Shown: positions 1-8,522 of the stretch, piece by piece | Position numbering within the stretch: position 1 is the stretch's first letter | How the letters are laid out: each line of letters begins with the position of its first letter | Assembly (NCBI RefSeq): GCF_024267675.1 | Contig: NZ_JALDYX010000005.1 | Span: 1 to 64,000 of the forward strand | Direction: 5' to 3' | Source: Marinobacterium sedimentorum | GTDB taxonomy: Bacteria; Pseudomonadota; Gammaproteobacteria; Pseudomonadales; Balneatricaceae | DNA length: 64,000 nucleotides | The notes under the pieces: model-generated | The model's database searches: none | What the model was told of the DNA's origin: nothing | Seen by the model: only the letters and a program-made list of their open reading frames with translations | Translations under genes and position numbers: made by a program

Positions 1-55
1 GCGCCCCAGATCGATTTCCACATCCAGCGCCCGGCGAGCCTGGCGCAGCTCGTCC
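1..55 (-). pseudogene. Duplicated 3' fragment of the thioesterase gene
   Basis: These 55 bases are identical to positions 237-291, which encode the C-terminal part of the thioesterase gene at 204-761. In the same frame on the minus strand they read DELRQARRALDVEIDLGR. The copy lies downstream of that gene's stop codon. Similarity ends at position 56, where the sequence changes to unrelated DNA. The left end of the window cuts the copy, so its full length is unknown. It is either a gene remnant left by segmental duplication or the end of a diverged paralogue. Confidence 0.7.
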
Positions 56-203
56 CGGGTATTGGGGTAGCCGCTGGAGCTTGCGCCGCCGAGACGATTC
101 CGGGAAACGCCTCACAAAGTGCCGTCATCCTCTAGCCAAGCCACTCAACGCCAAGCTTCTTAACCCCAACCTCTAAACCCCAAGAAAGGCCTTCAACAGC
201 CTG

Positions 204-761
204 TTAGCGCTGCAGGCGACAGTTCTCCCCTTCAAGGCGCCCCAGATCGATTTCCACATCCAGCGCCCGGCGAGCCTGGCGCAGCTCGTCCTTGTAGGTG
301 CGCTTGAACTTGCGCCGCGTAATCCCTTCCATGAAGCGCTTGATCTCAACATCATCCTCGAGCACCAGGCCCGGCACCTGCACCGGCAGGCGAGTTTCCT
401 CATCCACCGCCACCATGGTGAAGTAGGAGGTATTGGTTGGCTTCACGATGCCCTTGTGAAAGTCCTCCGACACGACCTTGATGCCGATTTCCATTGACGA
501 TTTCCCGACATAATTGACTGACGCATAGAGCGTCAGCAGCTCCCCCACTTCCACCGGGTTAAGAAAATCCACCGAATCGATCGACGCCGTAACGCAATAA
601 CAACGCGCATGGGTCGCAGCACAGGTGTAGGCAATCTTGTCCATCAGCGACAGGATGATACCGCCGTGCACCTTGCCACCGAAGTTTGCATAGGAAGGCA
701 CCATCAGTTCCTTGAGCACCTGCTGGGATGCCTTGACCGTTCTGAATTCGTTTTCTGACAT
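204..761 (-). CDS. Acyl-CoA thioesterase, hotdog fold
   Basis: This 185-residue protein is probably a cytosolic acyl-CoA hydrolase of the YciA/BACH hotdog type, which releases free acid and CoA. The N-terminal half carries the family pattern: YANFGGKVHGGIILSLMD for the helix of the fold, then a DSVDFLNPVEVGELL strand segment. The C-terminus is a basic/acidic helical tail. I start at the ATG at 761 because AAGGA lies eight bases upstream; a GTG at 782 would add seven residues. The gene is monocistronic, with pxpC ending upstream on the same strand. Part of its 3' end is duplicated at 1-55. Family is fairly sure; substrate chain length is not. Confidence 0.85.
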   Translation of the reverse strand: MSENEFRTVKASQQVLKELMVPSYANFGGKVHGGIILSLMDKIAYTCAATHARCYCVTASIDSVDFLNPVEVGELLTLYASVNYVGKSSMEIGIKVVSEDFHKGIVKPTNTSYFTMVAVDEETRLPVQVPGLVLEDDVEIKRFMEGITRRKFKRTYKDELRQARRALDVEIDLGRLEGENCRLQR

Positions 762-886
762 CTGCCGAGTCCTTACTGACACTGAAATAAATGCGCAAGG
801 CCTTGCGGCCTCAACATGCTTGCCGGGATTAGCACCCGGGCGCCTAAGATAGCACTAGCGCCAAAGCCCCCGCGACTGATTTTCCG

Positions 887-1822
887 TCACCGCCGGGACA
901 CACCTATGCCAAAAAACCGGTTAAAGTCCAGACGCTCGGTTTCAACCTCTGCAAAATCGCCAGGCGTAAATCGAATCACCGCGCCCGGCCCGCGCTGGGC
1001 CAGCTGCGCGGCATCAAGTGACGCGACACAGCCAATTTTCGGATAGCCACCGATGGTCTGGCGATCCCGCAGCAGCACTATGGGCTGACCATCCCCCGGT
1101 ACCTGAACAGCGCCATAGGCAATGCCCTCGGAAATGATACCGTCCAGACTCGCGCGGATTTCAGGCCCCGACAGCCGATAACCCATGCGATCGCTGTGCG
1201 GCGATACCTGATAGTCGCTACTGAAAAAACGCCTGACTTGAGCCGCATCGAACTGATCGTACTGATAAGACGGCAGCAACCGCAGACGCAGCGGCGCGCC
1301 GTAATCGGGTACATAGCGCGGCGGCACCTGCTGCGTCTGTCCAGGTGACGCCGGGCGGCATTCAAGCCGATCACCCGCCTCCAGACGCCGCCCGTCACCC
1401 TGCAGGCCACCACAGCGCTCACGCATCACAGTGGCACAGCTGCCGTGCTGCAGCTTTGCCTCGAAACCGCCGCCGACCGCCAGGTAGGCCCGCACTCCGC
1501 AGCGCGCCGCGGCAAAACTCAACTCATCTCCGGCCTCGATCCAGTAACTGCGCCAGGGCTCAATCGGCTGCTGATTGATACGGGCCGCAAAATCAGCCCC
1601 GGCAATGGCGATCTGGACGGCCTGGAGCGCGCGCAGGCGCACCGGCCCCAGGGTAATCTCCAGCGCCGCACAGTTGTAATGATTATCCAGCAGACGATTG
1701 GCCCAGAGAAAGGCATGCTCATCCAGCGGCCCACCGGTGGCCATGCCAAGATGCTGCATGCCGTAGCGGCCATAGTCCTGCAGCAGCGTCAGGAAACCGG
1801 GCTTGATAACCTCGAATGTCAT
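887..1822 (-). CDS. pxpC: 5-oxoprolinase subunit PxpC (KipA/AHS2 family)
   Basis: PxpC is the biotin-carboxyltransferase-like subunit of the PxpABC 5-oxoprolinase, which uses ATP to open 5-oxoproline (pyroglutamate) to glutamate in the cytosol. The 311-residue protein has the family N-terminus FEVIKPGFLTLLQDYGRYG, a GGPLDEHAF stretch and a late segment QTIGGYPKIGCV typical of AHS2 domains. The ATG at 1822 overlaps the pxpB stop codon by one base (TGATG), so translation is probably coupled. An in-frame start ten codons upstream would lie inside pxpB. It is the last gene of the pxpA-pxpB-pxpC operon. Confidence 0.92.
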   Translation of the reverse strand: MTFEVIKPGFLTLLQDYGRYGMQHLGMATGGPLDEHAFLWANRLLDNHYNCAALEITLGPVRLRALQAVQIAIAGADFAARINQQPIEPWRSYWIEAGDELSFAAARCGVRAYLAVGGGFEAKLQHGSCATVMRERCGGLQGDGRRLEAGDRLECRPASPGQTQQVPPRYVPDYGAPLRLRLLPSYQYDQFDAAQVRRFFSSDYQVSPHSDRMGYRLSGPEIRASLDGIISEGIAYGAVQVPGDGQPIVLLRDRQTIGGYPKIGCVASLDAAQLAQRGPGAVIRFTPGDFAEVETERLDFNRFFGIGVSRR

Positions 1823-2508
1823 CAGACCCGGCCTCCGGCCTGTACAAAGCATTCAAGGCTTACCGGCTCGAACCGCAGCCGGCTACCGACCTGCAGCGGG
1901 CTCTCACTGCGCTGACACAGCGCCAGCATATCCACCGCCGTGCGCCCGATAATCTGCCAGCCACCCGGCGATACGCAGGGATATACCGCGGTCTGGCGAT
2001 CCGCCAGCGCCACACTGCCGGCCGGTACCCGGGTGCGGGGCGACGCCTTGCGCGGCACCTTCAGGCGCGCATCCGTATTACCCATAAAGCAGAAGCCGGG
2101 ACTGAAACCGATGGCATACACCAGATACTCCTGGCCGCAGTGCAGGGCGATAACCTCTTCGCTGGACAACCCTGCAAGCTGCATTACCTCATCCATATCC
2201 GGTGCCACCTCGGGGCCGTAATATACGCCGACAGACATAACGTCGCCGCTGACCAGGCTCTCAGACGCAACGCTGTCCAGGTCATGCAGCGCGTCGCGCA
2301 GCAACGCGCAAAATGCCATCACTCCACCGCGGGACAGATCCAGGCTTATAAAAATACTGGCGTAGGATGGCACCAGATCGGTGATATAGGGCGCCAGACG
2401 CCGCCGAATCAGCTCGGCGGCACAACAGACCCTGGCACAGACAGCAGGCTCGATCTGCTCGCCCAGGTACAGCATGCAGCCAGACTCGCCGACGGGTTCG
2501 ATCCGCAT
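1822..2508 (-). CDS. pxpB: 5-oxoprolinase subunit PxpB (KipI/AHS1 family)
   Basis: PxpB pairs with PxpC in the ATP-dependent hydrolysis of 5-oxoproline. The 228-residue protein shows the AHS1 signature GFSPGFCFMGNTDARLKVPR and, near the C-terminus, a GGWQIIGRT segment, both typical of KipI/YbgJ proteins. It overlaps pxpA by one base (TAATG) at its start and pxpC by one base at its end. The three genes therefore form one tightly coupled operon on the minus strand. In Bacillus the relative KipI also inhibits a sporulation kinase; the pxpABC context here favours the metabolic role. Confidence 0.92.
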   Translation of the reverse strand: MRIEPVGESGCMLYLGEQIEPAVCARVCCAAELIRRRLAPYITDLVPSYASIFISLDLSRGGVMAFCALLRDALHDLDSVASESLVSGDVMSVGVYYGPEVAPDMDEVMQLAGLSSEEVIALHCGQEYLVYAIGFSPGFCFMGNTDARLKVPRKASPRTRVPAGSVALADRQTAVYPCVSPGGWQIIGRTAVDMLALCQRSESPLQVGSRLRFEPVSLECFVQAGGRV

Positions 2509-3242
2509 TACGACAGGGCCGCGCGTATGCGCCCGACCGCGGCAAGCAACTGCTCGTTGTCACCATGCAGGCAGAGGGTATCGGCCTGCAACGGGATGGT
2601 GCCGCCATCCAGGGTGCTCACCTGCCCCTGCTCTGCGATCTCCTTCACCTGACGCAACACCCGGTCGACATCGGTATGTACGGCACCGGGCTCAGAACGC
2701 GGCACCAGTCGCCCGCGGGCATCATAGGCGCGATCCGCAAAGGCCTCGAACCAGAGCTCCACCCCCTGGCCCGCCGCCCGCTCGCGCAACGCAGCATTGG
2801 CACTTTCGCCCGCCCCCAGCACAACCAACGGCAGACCGGCATCGTAGCGCCGCACAGCCGCGATCATGCTGTCCAGAGTTGCCTGGTCGCGCATCATCCG
2901 GTTGTAGAGCGCGCCATGGGGTTTAACATACTCGACACGGCGCCCCTGGGCGCGGCAGATCCCATCCAGTGCGCCTATCTGGTACAGCACACAGGCCTCC
3001 AGTTCCTCGGCCTCCAGCGTCAATTCCCGCCGCCCAAATCCCAGCAGGTCCGGGTAGCCCGGGTGCGCGCCTATGCTGACGTCAAAGCGACAGGCCAGCT
3101 GCACGGTACGCGCCATCGTCGTCGGGTCGGACGCGTGCATGCCGCAGGCGATATTGGCCATGTCCACAAAGGGCATGACCGCCTCATCGTTACCCTTGGC
3201 CCAGCTGCCAAAACTCTCACCCATATCACAATTGAACTTCAC
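2508..3242 (-). CDS. pxpA: 5-oxoprolinase subunit PxpA (LamB/YcsF family)
   Basis: PxpA is the third subunit of the 5-oxoprolinase and belongs to the LamB/YcsF family. The 244-residue protein opens with NCDMGESFGSW and continues with ANIACGMHASDP and SIGAHPGYPD, the conserved acidic/histidine motifs of the family. VKPHGALYNRM and DGGTIPLQADTLCLHGDN also match. The start is a GTG at 3242. It is the first gene of the pxpABC operon. A rho-independent terminator at 3371-3394 separates it from the acyl-CoA ligase gene upstream, so pxpA should have its own promoter in 3243-3370. Confidence 0.92.
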   Translation of the reverse strand: MKFNCDMGESFGSWAKGNDEAVMPFVDMANIACGMHASDPTTMARTVQLACRFDVSIGAHPGYPDLLGFGRRELTLEAEELEACVLYQIGALDGICRAQGRRVEYVKPHGALYNRMMRDQATLDSMIAAVRRYDAGLPLVVLGAGESANAALRERAAGQGVELWFEAFADRAYDARGRLVPRSEPGAVHTDVDRVLRQVKEIAEQGQVSTLDGGTIPLQADTLCLHGDNEQLLAAVGRIRAALS

Positions 3243-3370
3243 TGAGTGACCTCACGAAAACACCTGATCACTTATGATAAACAAAATCTGAGCCTTTTAT
3301 CGCGGCTTTGGCAGCCTCCCCTGCCGCAATCCGATACCCCCATCCCGGTTGCTTTTCAAACGGCAGGCAC

Positions 3371-3394
3371 AAAAAAGGCCTCCCGCAGGAAGCC
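3371..3394 (-). terminator. Rho-independent terminator after the acyl-CoA ligase gene
   Basis: Read on the minus strand this is GGCTTCC-TGCG-GGAGGCC followed by six T residues. The stem is about seven pairs with one G-T wobble. It lies 40 bases past the stop codon of the gene at 3434-5068 and before pxpA. Confidence 0.7.
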
Positions 3395-3433
3395 CGGAAA
3401 GCACTCAGAGTACTGGATTCAAAACTGCTGTTA

Positions 3434-5068
3434 CTACAACGCTTTGGCCTGCGCCCGCAGCACGAATTTCTGAATTTTGCCGGTCGATGTTTTAGGCAGT
3501 TCGCAAAAAACCACGCTTTTCGGCACCTTGAAGCGCGCCATATGCTCGCGGCAGAACGCCACTATCTCATCCTGTGACACGACAGCACCGGCCTTGAGTG
3601 ACACGAAGGCGCAGGGCGTTTCACCCCACTTCTCGTCCGGGCGCGCCACCACGGCAGCTTCGGCAACAGCAGGGTGACGGTACAAGACATCCTCCACCTC
3701 GATGCTGGAGATGTTCTCACCGCCCGAGATGATCACATCCTTGGAGCGATCCTTGATCTCGATATAGCCATCCGGATGCCACACAGCCAGGTCGCCGGAA
3801 TGAAACCAGCCGCCGGCCAGGCTCTCCCGGGTGGTGGCGGGATTTTTCAGATAGCCCTTCATCACCAGATTGCCGCGCATCATGATCTCGCCGATGGTCT
3901 GACCATCCATTGGCACCGGTTGCAGCGTCTGCGGGTCCGCCACCATAAGCCCGTCCAGCATGGGAGCACGCACGCCCTGACGTGACTTCAGGCGCGCCTG
4001 CTCGGCCAGCGGGCGCTCATTCCAGCCCTCATGCCAGGCGCAGATGACCGACGGGCCGTAGGTTTCGGTCAGGCCATAGACATGGGTGACCTTGAAGCCC
4101 AGCTCCTCCATGCCCTGGATCACCGCCGCCGGCGGCGCGGCCCCGGCGGTCATGACCTTGACCTCATGGTCAATGCCCTGCTTCAACGAGTCCGGTGCGC
4201 CATTGAGCATATTGAGCACGATGGGTGCTCCACAGAAGTGATTGACCTTCTCCGCACGAATGGCATCAAAGATGGGCTCGGCCCGTACATGGCGCAGACA
4301 CACAGCAGTGCCGGCCGCCAGTGCCAGGGTCCAGGGAAAGCACCAGCCATTGCAGTGAAACATCGGCAGCGTCCACAGGTACACCGGACTGTCCCCCATG
4401 TTCCAGGACACCAGGTTACTGACGGCATTCAGGTAAGCGCCGCGATGGTGGTATACCACTCCCTTGGGGTCTCCGGTGGTGCCGGAAGTATAATTCAGCG
4501 AAATGGCCTGCCACTCATTGTCTGGCACCCGCCAGGCCTCACTGACGTCCCCCTCGTCCAGCAGCTGTTCATAGGTCAGTGCGCCGATGAGTTCACCGTC
4601 CGGCCAGCTCGGATCATCGATATCGATCACCAGCGGCGGATGAGACAGGCCCTGCAGCGCCTGCGCCACAACAGTGGAAAACTCCCGTTCGGTGATCAGC
4701 ACCCTGGCCTCGGCATGCTGCAGGATAAAGCTGATGGCCTCGGCATCGAGCCGGGTATTGATCGAATTGAGCACGGCCCCGCTCATGGGTACACCGAAGT
4801 GCGCCTCAAAGTGCTCTGGCAGGTTCGGCGCGATAATCGCCACCGTGTCCCCTGGCTGCACGCCACGCCGGCGCAACGCACTGGCCAGCTTCAGGCAGCG
4901 CTCATAAGTGTCCTTCCAGGTGCGACGCAGCGCGCCGTGTACCACCGCCGTGCGGTCGGGGTAGATAAAGGCTGCGCGCTCAAGAAAGCTCAGGGGCGTC
5001 AACGGGCTGTAGTTGGCCGACGTCTGCTCAAGACCCTGTTCATATGGCTGTTGTTCTTGTCCCTGCAT
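3434..5068 (-). CDS. AMP-forming acyl-CoA synthetase (FadD/DmdB-like)
   Basis: This 544-residue enzyme activates a carboxylic acid to its acyl-CoA through an acyl-AMP. The phosphate-binding motif YTSGTTGDPKGV lies near residue 192, followed by HVYGLTETYGP, GWFHSGDLAVWHPDGYI and the C-terminal hinge DRSKDVIISGGENIS. The catalytic lysine region PKTSTGKIQKF is near the end. I start at the ATG at 5068, which has GGAGGTG six bases upstream; the open frame runs further up but only into the overlapping permease gene. Sequence style (MFHCNGWCFPW) resembles medium-chain or methylmercaptopropionate CoA ligases, but the substrate is unproven. It follows livM by 53 bases, suggesting that the transporter's cargo is the acid activated here. 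Confidence 0.87.
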   Translation of the reverse strand: MQGQEQQPYEQGLEQTSANYSPLTPLSFLERAAFIYPDRTAVVHGALRRTWKDTYERCLKLASALRRRGVQPGDTVAIIAPNLPEHFEAHFGVPMSGAVLNSINTRLDAEAISFILQHAEARVLITEREFSTVVAQALQGLSHPPLVIDIDDPSWPDGELIGALTYEQLLDEGDVSEAWRVPDNEWQAISLNYTSGTTGDPKGVVYHHRGAYLNAVSNLVSWNMGDSPVYLWTLPMFHCNGWCFPWTLALAAGTAVCLRHVRAEPIFDAIRAEKVNHFCGAPIVLNMLNGAPDSLKQGIDHEVKVMTAGAAPPAAVIQGMEELGFKVTHVYGLTETYGPSVICAWHEGWNERPLAEQARLKSRQGVRAPMLDGLMVADPQTLQPVPMDGQTIGEIMMRGNLVMKGYLKNPATTRESLAGGWFHSGDLAVWHPDGYIEIKDRSKDVIISGGENISSIEVEDVLYRHPAVAEAAVVARPDEKWGETPCAFVSLKAGAVVSQDEIVAFCREHMARFKVPKSVVFCELPKTSTGKIQKFVLRAQAKAL

Positions 5069-5121
5069 GCGAACACCTCCGCAAGAAAAGATGATAGCCG
5101 CCGGGGCTGCCCCCGGCGGGC

Positions 5122-6060
5122 TCAGAAATTCTGCTTCAGCACCTTGCGGAACTGTCCGACAATGCCGTTGCGAAACGCCAGTACGCAGATCACGAAAATC
5201 GCCCCCATAATGATATGGATATAATTCCCAAGCTCTCCGCCGGACAGATAGTTCTGTATCGTAACGATAGCAGCCGCACCCACCAGGGGCCCGAACAGGG
5301 TTCCCATGCCCCCCACCAGTGTCATCAATACCACTTCGCCGGACATGTGCCAGTGCACATCGGTCAGGGATGCCAGCTGGAACACCAGCGTCTTGGTGGA
5401 CCCCGCCAGCCCTGCCAGTGCCGCCGAGATAATAAAGGCCACCCACTTGTAGTCGTTGACATTGTAGCCAAGGGAAATGGCGCGGGGCTCGTTTTCACGA
5501 ATCGCCTTGAGCACCTGACCAAAGGGCGAGTGCACGGTGCGCTGAATCAGCCAGAAACCGAACAGGAAGATGGCCAGCACAAAGAAGTACATCTGCAGAT
5601 TGTCGGACAGATCAATCACGCCGAACAGATGCCCGCGCGGCACGCCTTGCAAACCGTCTTCCCCGCCGGTAAAGGGTGCCTGCAGGTAGAAGAAGAACGC
5701 CAGCTGAGCCAGCGCCAGGGTCACCATGGCGAAGTAAATGCCTTCGCGGCGCACCGCCAGCTTGCCGTAGAGCGCGCCAATCAGGCCCGCCGCCACAGTG
5801 CCTGCCAGAATGCCCAGCTCCGGCGTGATGCCGGTGTTGATCATCAGGTAACCGGTGACATAACCCCCGGTTCCCAGAAACACCGCATGCCCAAAAGACA
5901 AGAGCCCGGCAAAGCCCAGCAGCAGGTTAAAGGCGCAGGCGAAAAGTGCAAAGCACAGCACCTTCATCAGAAACACCGGATAGAGCACAAAGGGTGCCAC
6001 CAGTGCCAGCAGCAGTAACACCAGGTTCAACTTTGAATGGGTAAAGATTGACGTATTCAT
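5122..6060 (-). CDS. livM: Branched-chain amino acid-type ABC permease, LivM family
   Basis: This 312-residue integral membrane protein is the second permease of a LivHMGF-type importer in the cytoplasmic membrane. It has about eight hydrophobic spans and the LivM-type features GFAGLLSFGHAVFLGTGGYV near residue 50 and the cytoplasmic loop FGQVLKAIRENEPRA that contacts the ATPase. The start ATG at 6060 lies 24 bases after livH. The gene is followed by the acyl-CoA ligase. Because of that partner, aromatic or short-chain carboxylates are as likely a cargo as branched amino acids. Confidence 0.88.
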   Translation of the reverse strand: MNTSIFTHSKLNLVLLLLALVAPFVLYPVFLMKVLCFALFACAFNLLLGFAGLLSFGHAVFLGTGGYVTGYLMINTGITPELGILAGTVAAGLIGALYGKLAVRREGIYFAMVTLALAQLAFFFYLQAPFTGGEDGLQGVPRGHLFGVIDLSDNLQMYFFVLAIFLFGFWLIQRTVHSPFGQVLKAIRENEPRAISLGYNVNDYKWVAFIISAALAGLAGSTKTLVFQLASLTDVHWHMSGEVVLMTLVGGMGTLFGPLVGAAAIVTIQNYLSGGELGNYIHIIMGAIFVICVLAFRNGIVGQFRKVLKQNF

Positions 6061-6084
6061 AGACGCGTCCTCCGCGATGCCGGC

Positions 6085-6972
6085 TCAGGCTTCCTTGCCG
6101 AACAGGCCCGCAGGCTTGAGCAGCAAGACGATAACCATCACCAGGAAGATCACCGTACTGGAGGCCTCCGGGTAAAAGTATTTGGTCAGACCTTCCACAA
6201 TGCCCATGCCAAGGCCCGTCAGAATGGCGCCGCCGATCGAGCCCATGCCACCGATAACGACTATGGCAAAGACAATAATCAGCAGGTTGGACCCCATGTC
6301 CGGCGACACCGAATACACAGGCGCAGCCATCACACCGGCAAAACCCGCCAGCCCCACGCCAAAGCCGAAGGTCAGGGTGACCATCAGCGGCACGTTGATG
6401 CCAAAGGCCTGCATCAGCTGGGCATTCTCGGTGCCGGCGCGCAGATAGGCCCCCAGGCGGGTCTTTTCGATCATCCACCAGGTGGCACCGCACACCAGGA
6501 TGGAGGCTACAACGATCCAGGCCCGGTAGGTCGGCAGGTACATGAAGGGCAGCTTGATACCGCCCTGCAGCGCTTCGGGAATGGCGTAGGCCATGCCGGA
6601 TGAGCCGAAAACATGGGTAAACATGCCCTGCAGCATCAGCGCGATGCCAAAGGTGAGCAGCAGGCTGTAGAGGTGATCTTCCTTTGCAATGGGACGGATC
6701 AGCAGCCGTTCCATCAGAATGCCCGCGGCCCCCACGGCCAGCGGCACAAGGATCAGTGCCAGCCAGTAATTGATGCCCAGATAGTTGAGCGCCATCCAGG
6801 CGGCGAAGGCGCCCAGCATGTACATTGCACCCTGGGCGAAATTGATAATTTTCAGCAGACCGAAAATAATCGCCAGCCCCAGGCTCAGCAATGCATAGAA
6901 GGAGCCATTGATCAGGCCCACCAGCAGCTGACCAAAGAGCCCGAACAGATTAATGCCAAGAAACGTGGCCAT
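6085..6972 (-). CDS. livH: Branched-chain amino acid-type ABC permease, LivH family
   Basis: This 295-residue permease is the LivH partner of the importer. It shows GLINGSFYALLSLGLAIIFG at the N-terminus, FAQGAMYMLGAF near residue 45, and the conserved loop RLGAYLRAGTENAQLMQAFG that docks on the ATP-binding subunits. Eight or so hydrophobic segments cover the rest. It lies 57 bases past the binding-protein gene, with a GC-rich hairpin (6999-7023) in between that may reduce readthrough. The order binding protein, LivH, LivM, ligase on one strand suggests a single transcription unit. Confidence 0.88.
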   Translation of the reverse strand: MATFLGINLFGLFGQLLVGLINGSFYALLSLGLAIIFGLLKIINFAQGAMYMLGAFAAWMALNYLGINYWLALILVPLAVGAAGILMERLLIRPIAKEDHLYSLLLTFGIALMLQGMFTHVFGSSGMAYAIPEALQGGIKLPFMYLPTYRAWIVVASILVCGATWWMIEKTRLGAYLRAGTENAQLMQAFGINVPLMVTLTFGFGVGLAGFAGVMAAPVYSVSPDMGSNLLIIVFAIVVIGGMGSIGGAILTGLGMGIVEGLTKYFYPEASSTVIFLVMVIVLLLKPAGLFGKEA

Positions 6973-6998
6973 AAGGTACCCCGGCTTACGCCTGCCCC

Positions 6999-7023
6999 GC
7001 CCCGGACGAATCCGGCGCGGGGC
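6999..7023 (-). terminator. GC-rich hairpin between binding-protein gene and livH
   Basis: A GCCCCG arm is answered by CGGGGC with an inner GGA-CGAA-TCC stem. No T run follows. It lies just after the binding-protein stop codon. Such hairpins often stabilise the highly expressed binding-protein message or partly attenuate the permease genes; here that is an inference. Confidence 0.4.
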
Positions 7024-7029
7024 CTGTTA

Positions 7030-8244
7030 TCATGATTTGACGAAGTTGCATTCCGGCAGCATAGGCGCGAAGGCCGTATCGCCCGGAATCACGTCGATCA
7101 CCTTGAAGATATCGTCGGCGTCGCGACGTTCATCAGCCTTTTTTATCTGCACGTAGTACATGTCATGCACCATGCGTCCATCCGCACGCAGGGTGGCATT
7201 GCGGGCGAAGAAGTCGTCCGGCTTCATTTCCTTCATCTTCGCCATCACGGCGTCGGACTCATCGGTCCCGGCCGCTTCGATGGCCTTCAGATAATGCATG
7301 GTCATGGAGTAGGCACCGGCATGGCCCATGGCGGGAATGGCGCCGTGACGCTCCTTGAAGCGCTTGCTCCAAGCGCGGGTGGCATCATCGTAGTCCCAGT
7401 AAAAGCCGGTGGTCAGCGTCATGCCGCCTGCTGTGGCGGGATCCATGGCCTGGGCATTGGGGGTGAAGACCAGCAGGCCGGCCACATCGGCGGTCTGGGT
7501 CAGGCCGAATTCGGCCGCTGTTTTCAGGGCGTTAACGGTATCACCGCCGGCATTGGCCAGCGCCACCACATCGGCGCCCGAGGCCTGCGCCTGCAGTACA
7601 TAGGACGAGAAGTCCGTGGTACCCAGCGGCGCGCGCACGCCGCCGACGACTTCGCCGCCGTTTTCGACGATCACTTCGGTAGCAACCCCCTCAAGCGCAT
7701 GACCAAAGGCATAGTCAGCGGTGATGAAGAACCACTTCTTCTTGCCCGACTGCACGATCGGCTTCACGGTGCCGTTTGCCATCGCCGCCACGTTATAAGT
7801 CCAGTGCACGTTGTACGGCGAGCAGGCACTGGTGGTAAAGGCGTTGGAGGCGGCGGTGGAAATCAGCGCGATCTTCTTGTTGTCGGTCAGCACCTTGGTC
7901 GCCGCACCCACCACGGCGGACGATACCAGTCCGCCCACGGCATCGACCTGCTCATTTTCAACCCACTGGCGCACCTTGGCAGATCCCACGTCCGGCTTGA
8001 GCTGATCATCGGCGCTGACCACCTCGATGGGCATGCCCAGCACTGTGCCGCCAAAGTCTTCCACCGCCATTTCAACGGCGGTCACACAGCCGGGACCGCA
8101 GATATCGGCATAGACACCGCCCATATCGGCCAGTACGCCAATCTTGACCTTGTCATCGCTGACAGGCCCCGCCTGAGCAAATCCGGCCAGGGTCGTGGTC
8201 GCAGCTACGGCTACCGCCAGCAGAGTCTTGTTCATTGCTTTCAT
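7030..8244 (-). CDS. ABC transporter periplasmic binding protein, LivK/amide-carboxylate family
   Basis: This 404-residue protein is the extracytoplasmic receptor of the importer. The first 25 residues (MKAMNKTLLAVAVAATTTLA and an AQA cleavage-like site) form a Sec signal peptide. The mature part has the type I periplasmic-binding fold, with DKVKIGVLADMGGVYADICG at its start and FFITADYAFGHALEGV in the middle. The start ATG at 8244 has GGAG eight to nine bases upstream; an in-frame start 21 codons earlier lacks support. Sequence features resemble receptors for organic acids or amides more than classical LivJ/LivK. The neighbouring acyl-CoA ligase supports a carboxylate ligand. Confidence 0.85.
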   Translation of the reverse strand: MKAMNKTLLAVAVAATTTLAGFAQAGPVSDDKVKIGVLADMGGVYADICGPGCVTAVEMAVEDFGGTVLGMPIEVVSADDQLKPDVGSAKVRQWVENEQVDAVGGLVSSAVVGAATKVLTDNKKIALISTAASNAFTTSACSPYNVHWTYNVAAMANGTVKPIVQSGKKKWFFITADYAFGHALEGVATEVIVENGGEVVGGVRAPLGTTDFSSYVLQAQASGADVVALANAGGDTVNALKTAAEFGLTQTADVAGLLVFTPNAQAMDPATAGGMTLTTGFYWDYDDATRAWSKRFKERHGAIPAMGHAGAYSMTMHYLKAIEAAGTDESDAVMAKMKEMKPDDFFARNATLRADGRMVHDMYYVQIKKADERRDADDIFKVIDVIPGDTAFAPMLPECNFVKS

Positions 8245-8348
8245 TTCGTTCACTCCAGATTTGTTTTTGTTGTTGCGTGATATCTTGCGCAGGAGTGCCG
8301 TACCCAAAGGTCACTCCCGCGGTGCGAATTGGCCCCGTGCCGGATGGG

Positions 8349-8372
8349 TTCGCCGCGAGGCGCGGCTCCTAC
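8349..8372. repeat. Solitary REP-like unit
   Basis: The sequence TTCGCC-GCGAGGCGC-GGCTCCTAC has the same head and tail as the REP units around the RAYT gene at 27.5-28.3 kb (TTCGCCC...GGGCTCCCAC). It lies in the 270-base gap between livF and the binding-protein gene and is probably a mobilised or older member of the same family. Confidence 0.5.
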
Positions 8373-8398
8373 GCGACTTGCAGGCTGCTAGACCAGGG

Positions 8399-8522
8399 AT
8401 GGCCTAGACGGAAAACTGCTCCTGCGTTTTCCGCCCTCTTGTTTTAAAGAGCAGCCATCCATGGCCTAGACGGAAAACTGCTCCTGCGTTTTCCGCACAA
8501 AGGCCATCCATGGCCTAGACGC
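8399..8522. repeat. Tandem repeats that include the livF stop codon, with internal hairpins
   Basis: Positions 8399-8434 and 8461-8496 are identical over 36 bases. Each copy carries the hairpin CGGAAAAC-TGCTCCTGC-GTTTTCCG. The 18-base segment CCATCCATGGCCTAGACG occurs at 8455-8472 and 8504-8521; in the latter it contains the livF stop codon and last valine codon. The array therefore echoes the 3' end of livF downstream of the gene. The hairpins could act as terminators or message stabilisers between livF and the binding-protein gene. Confidence 0.75.

Noticed and set aside
5069-5446. Upstream in-frame extension of the acyl-CoA ligase by 126 codons
   Set aside because: The extension overlaps livM on the same strand and reads as non-native, Arg/Gly-rich sequence. 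The ATG at 5068 has a strong GGAGGTG and matches the family start.
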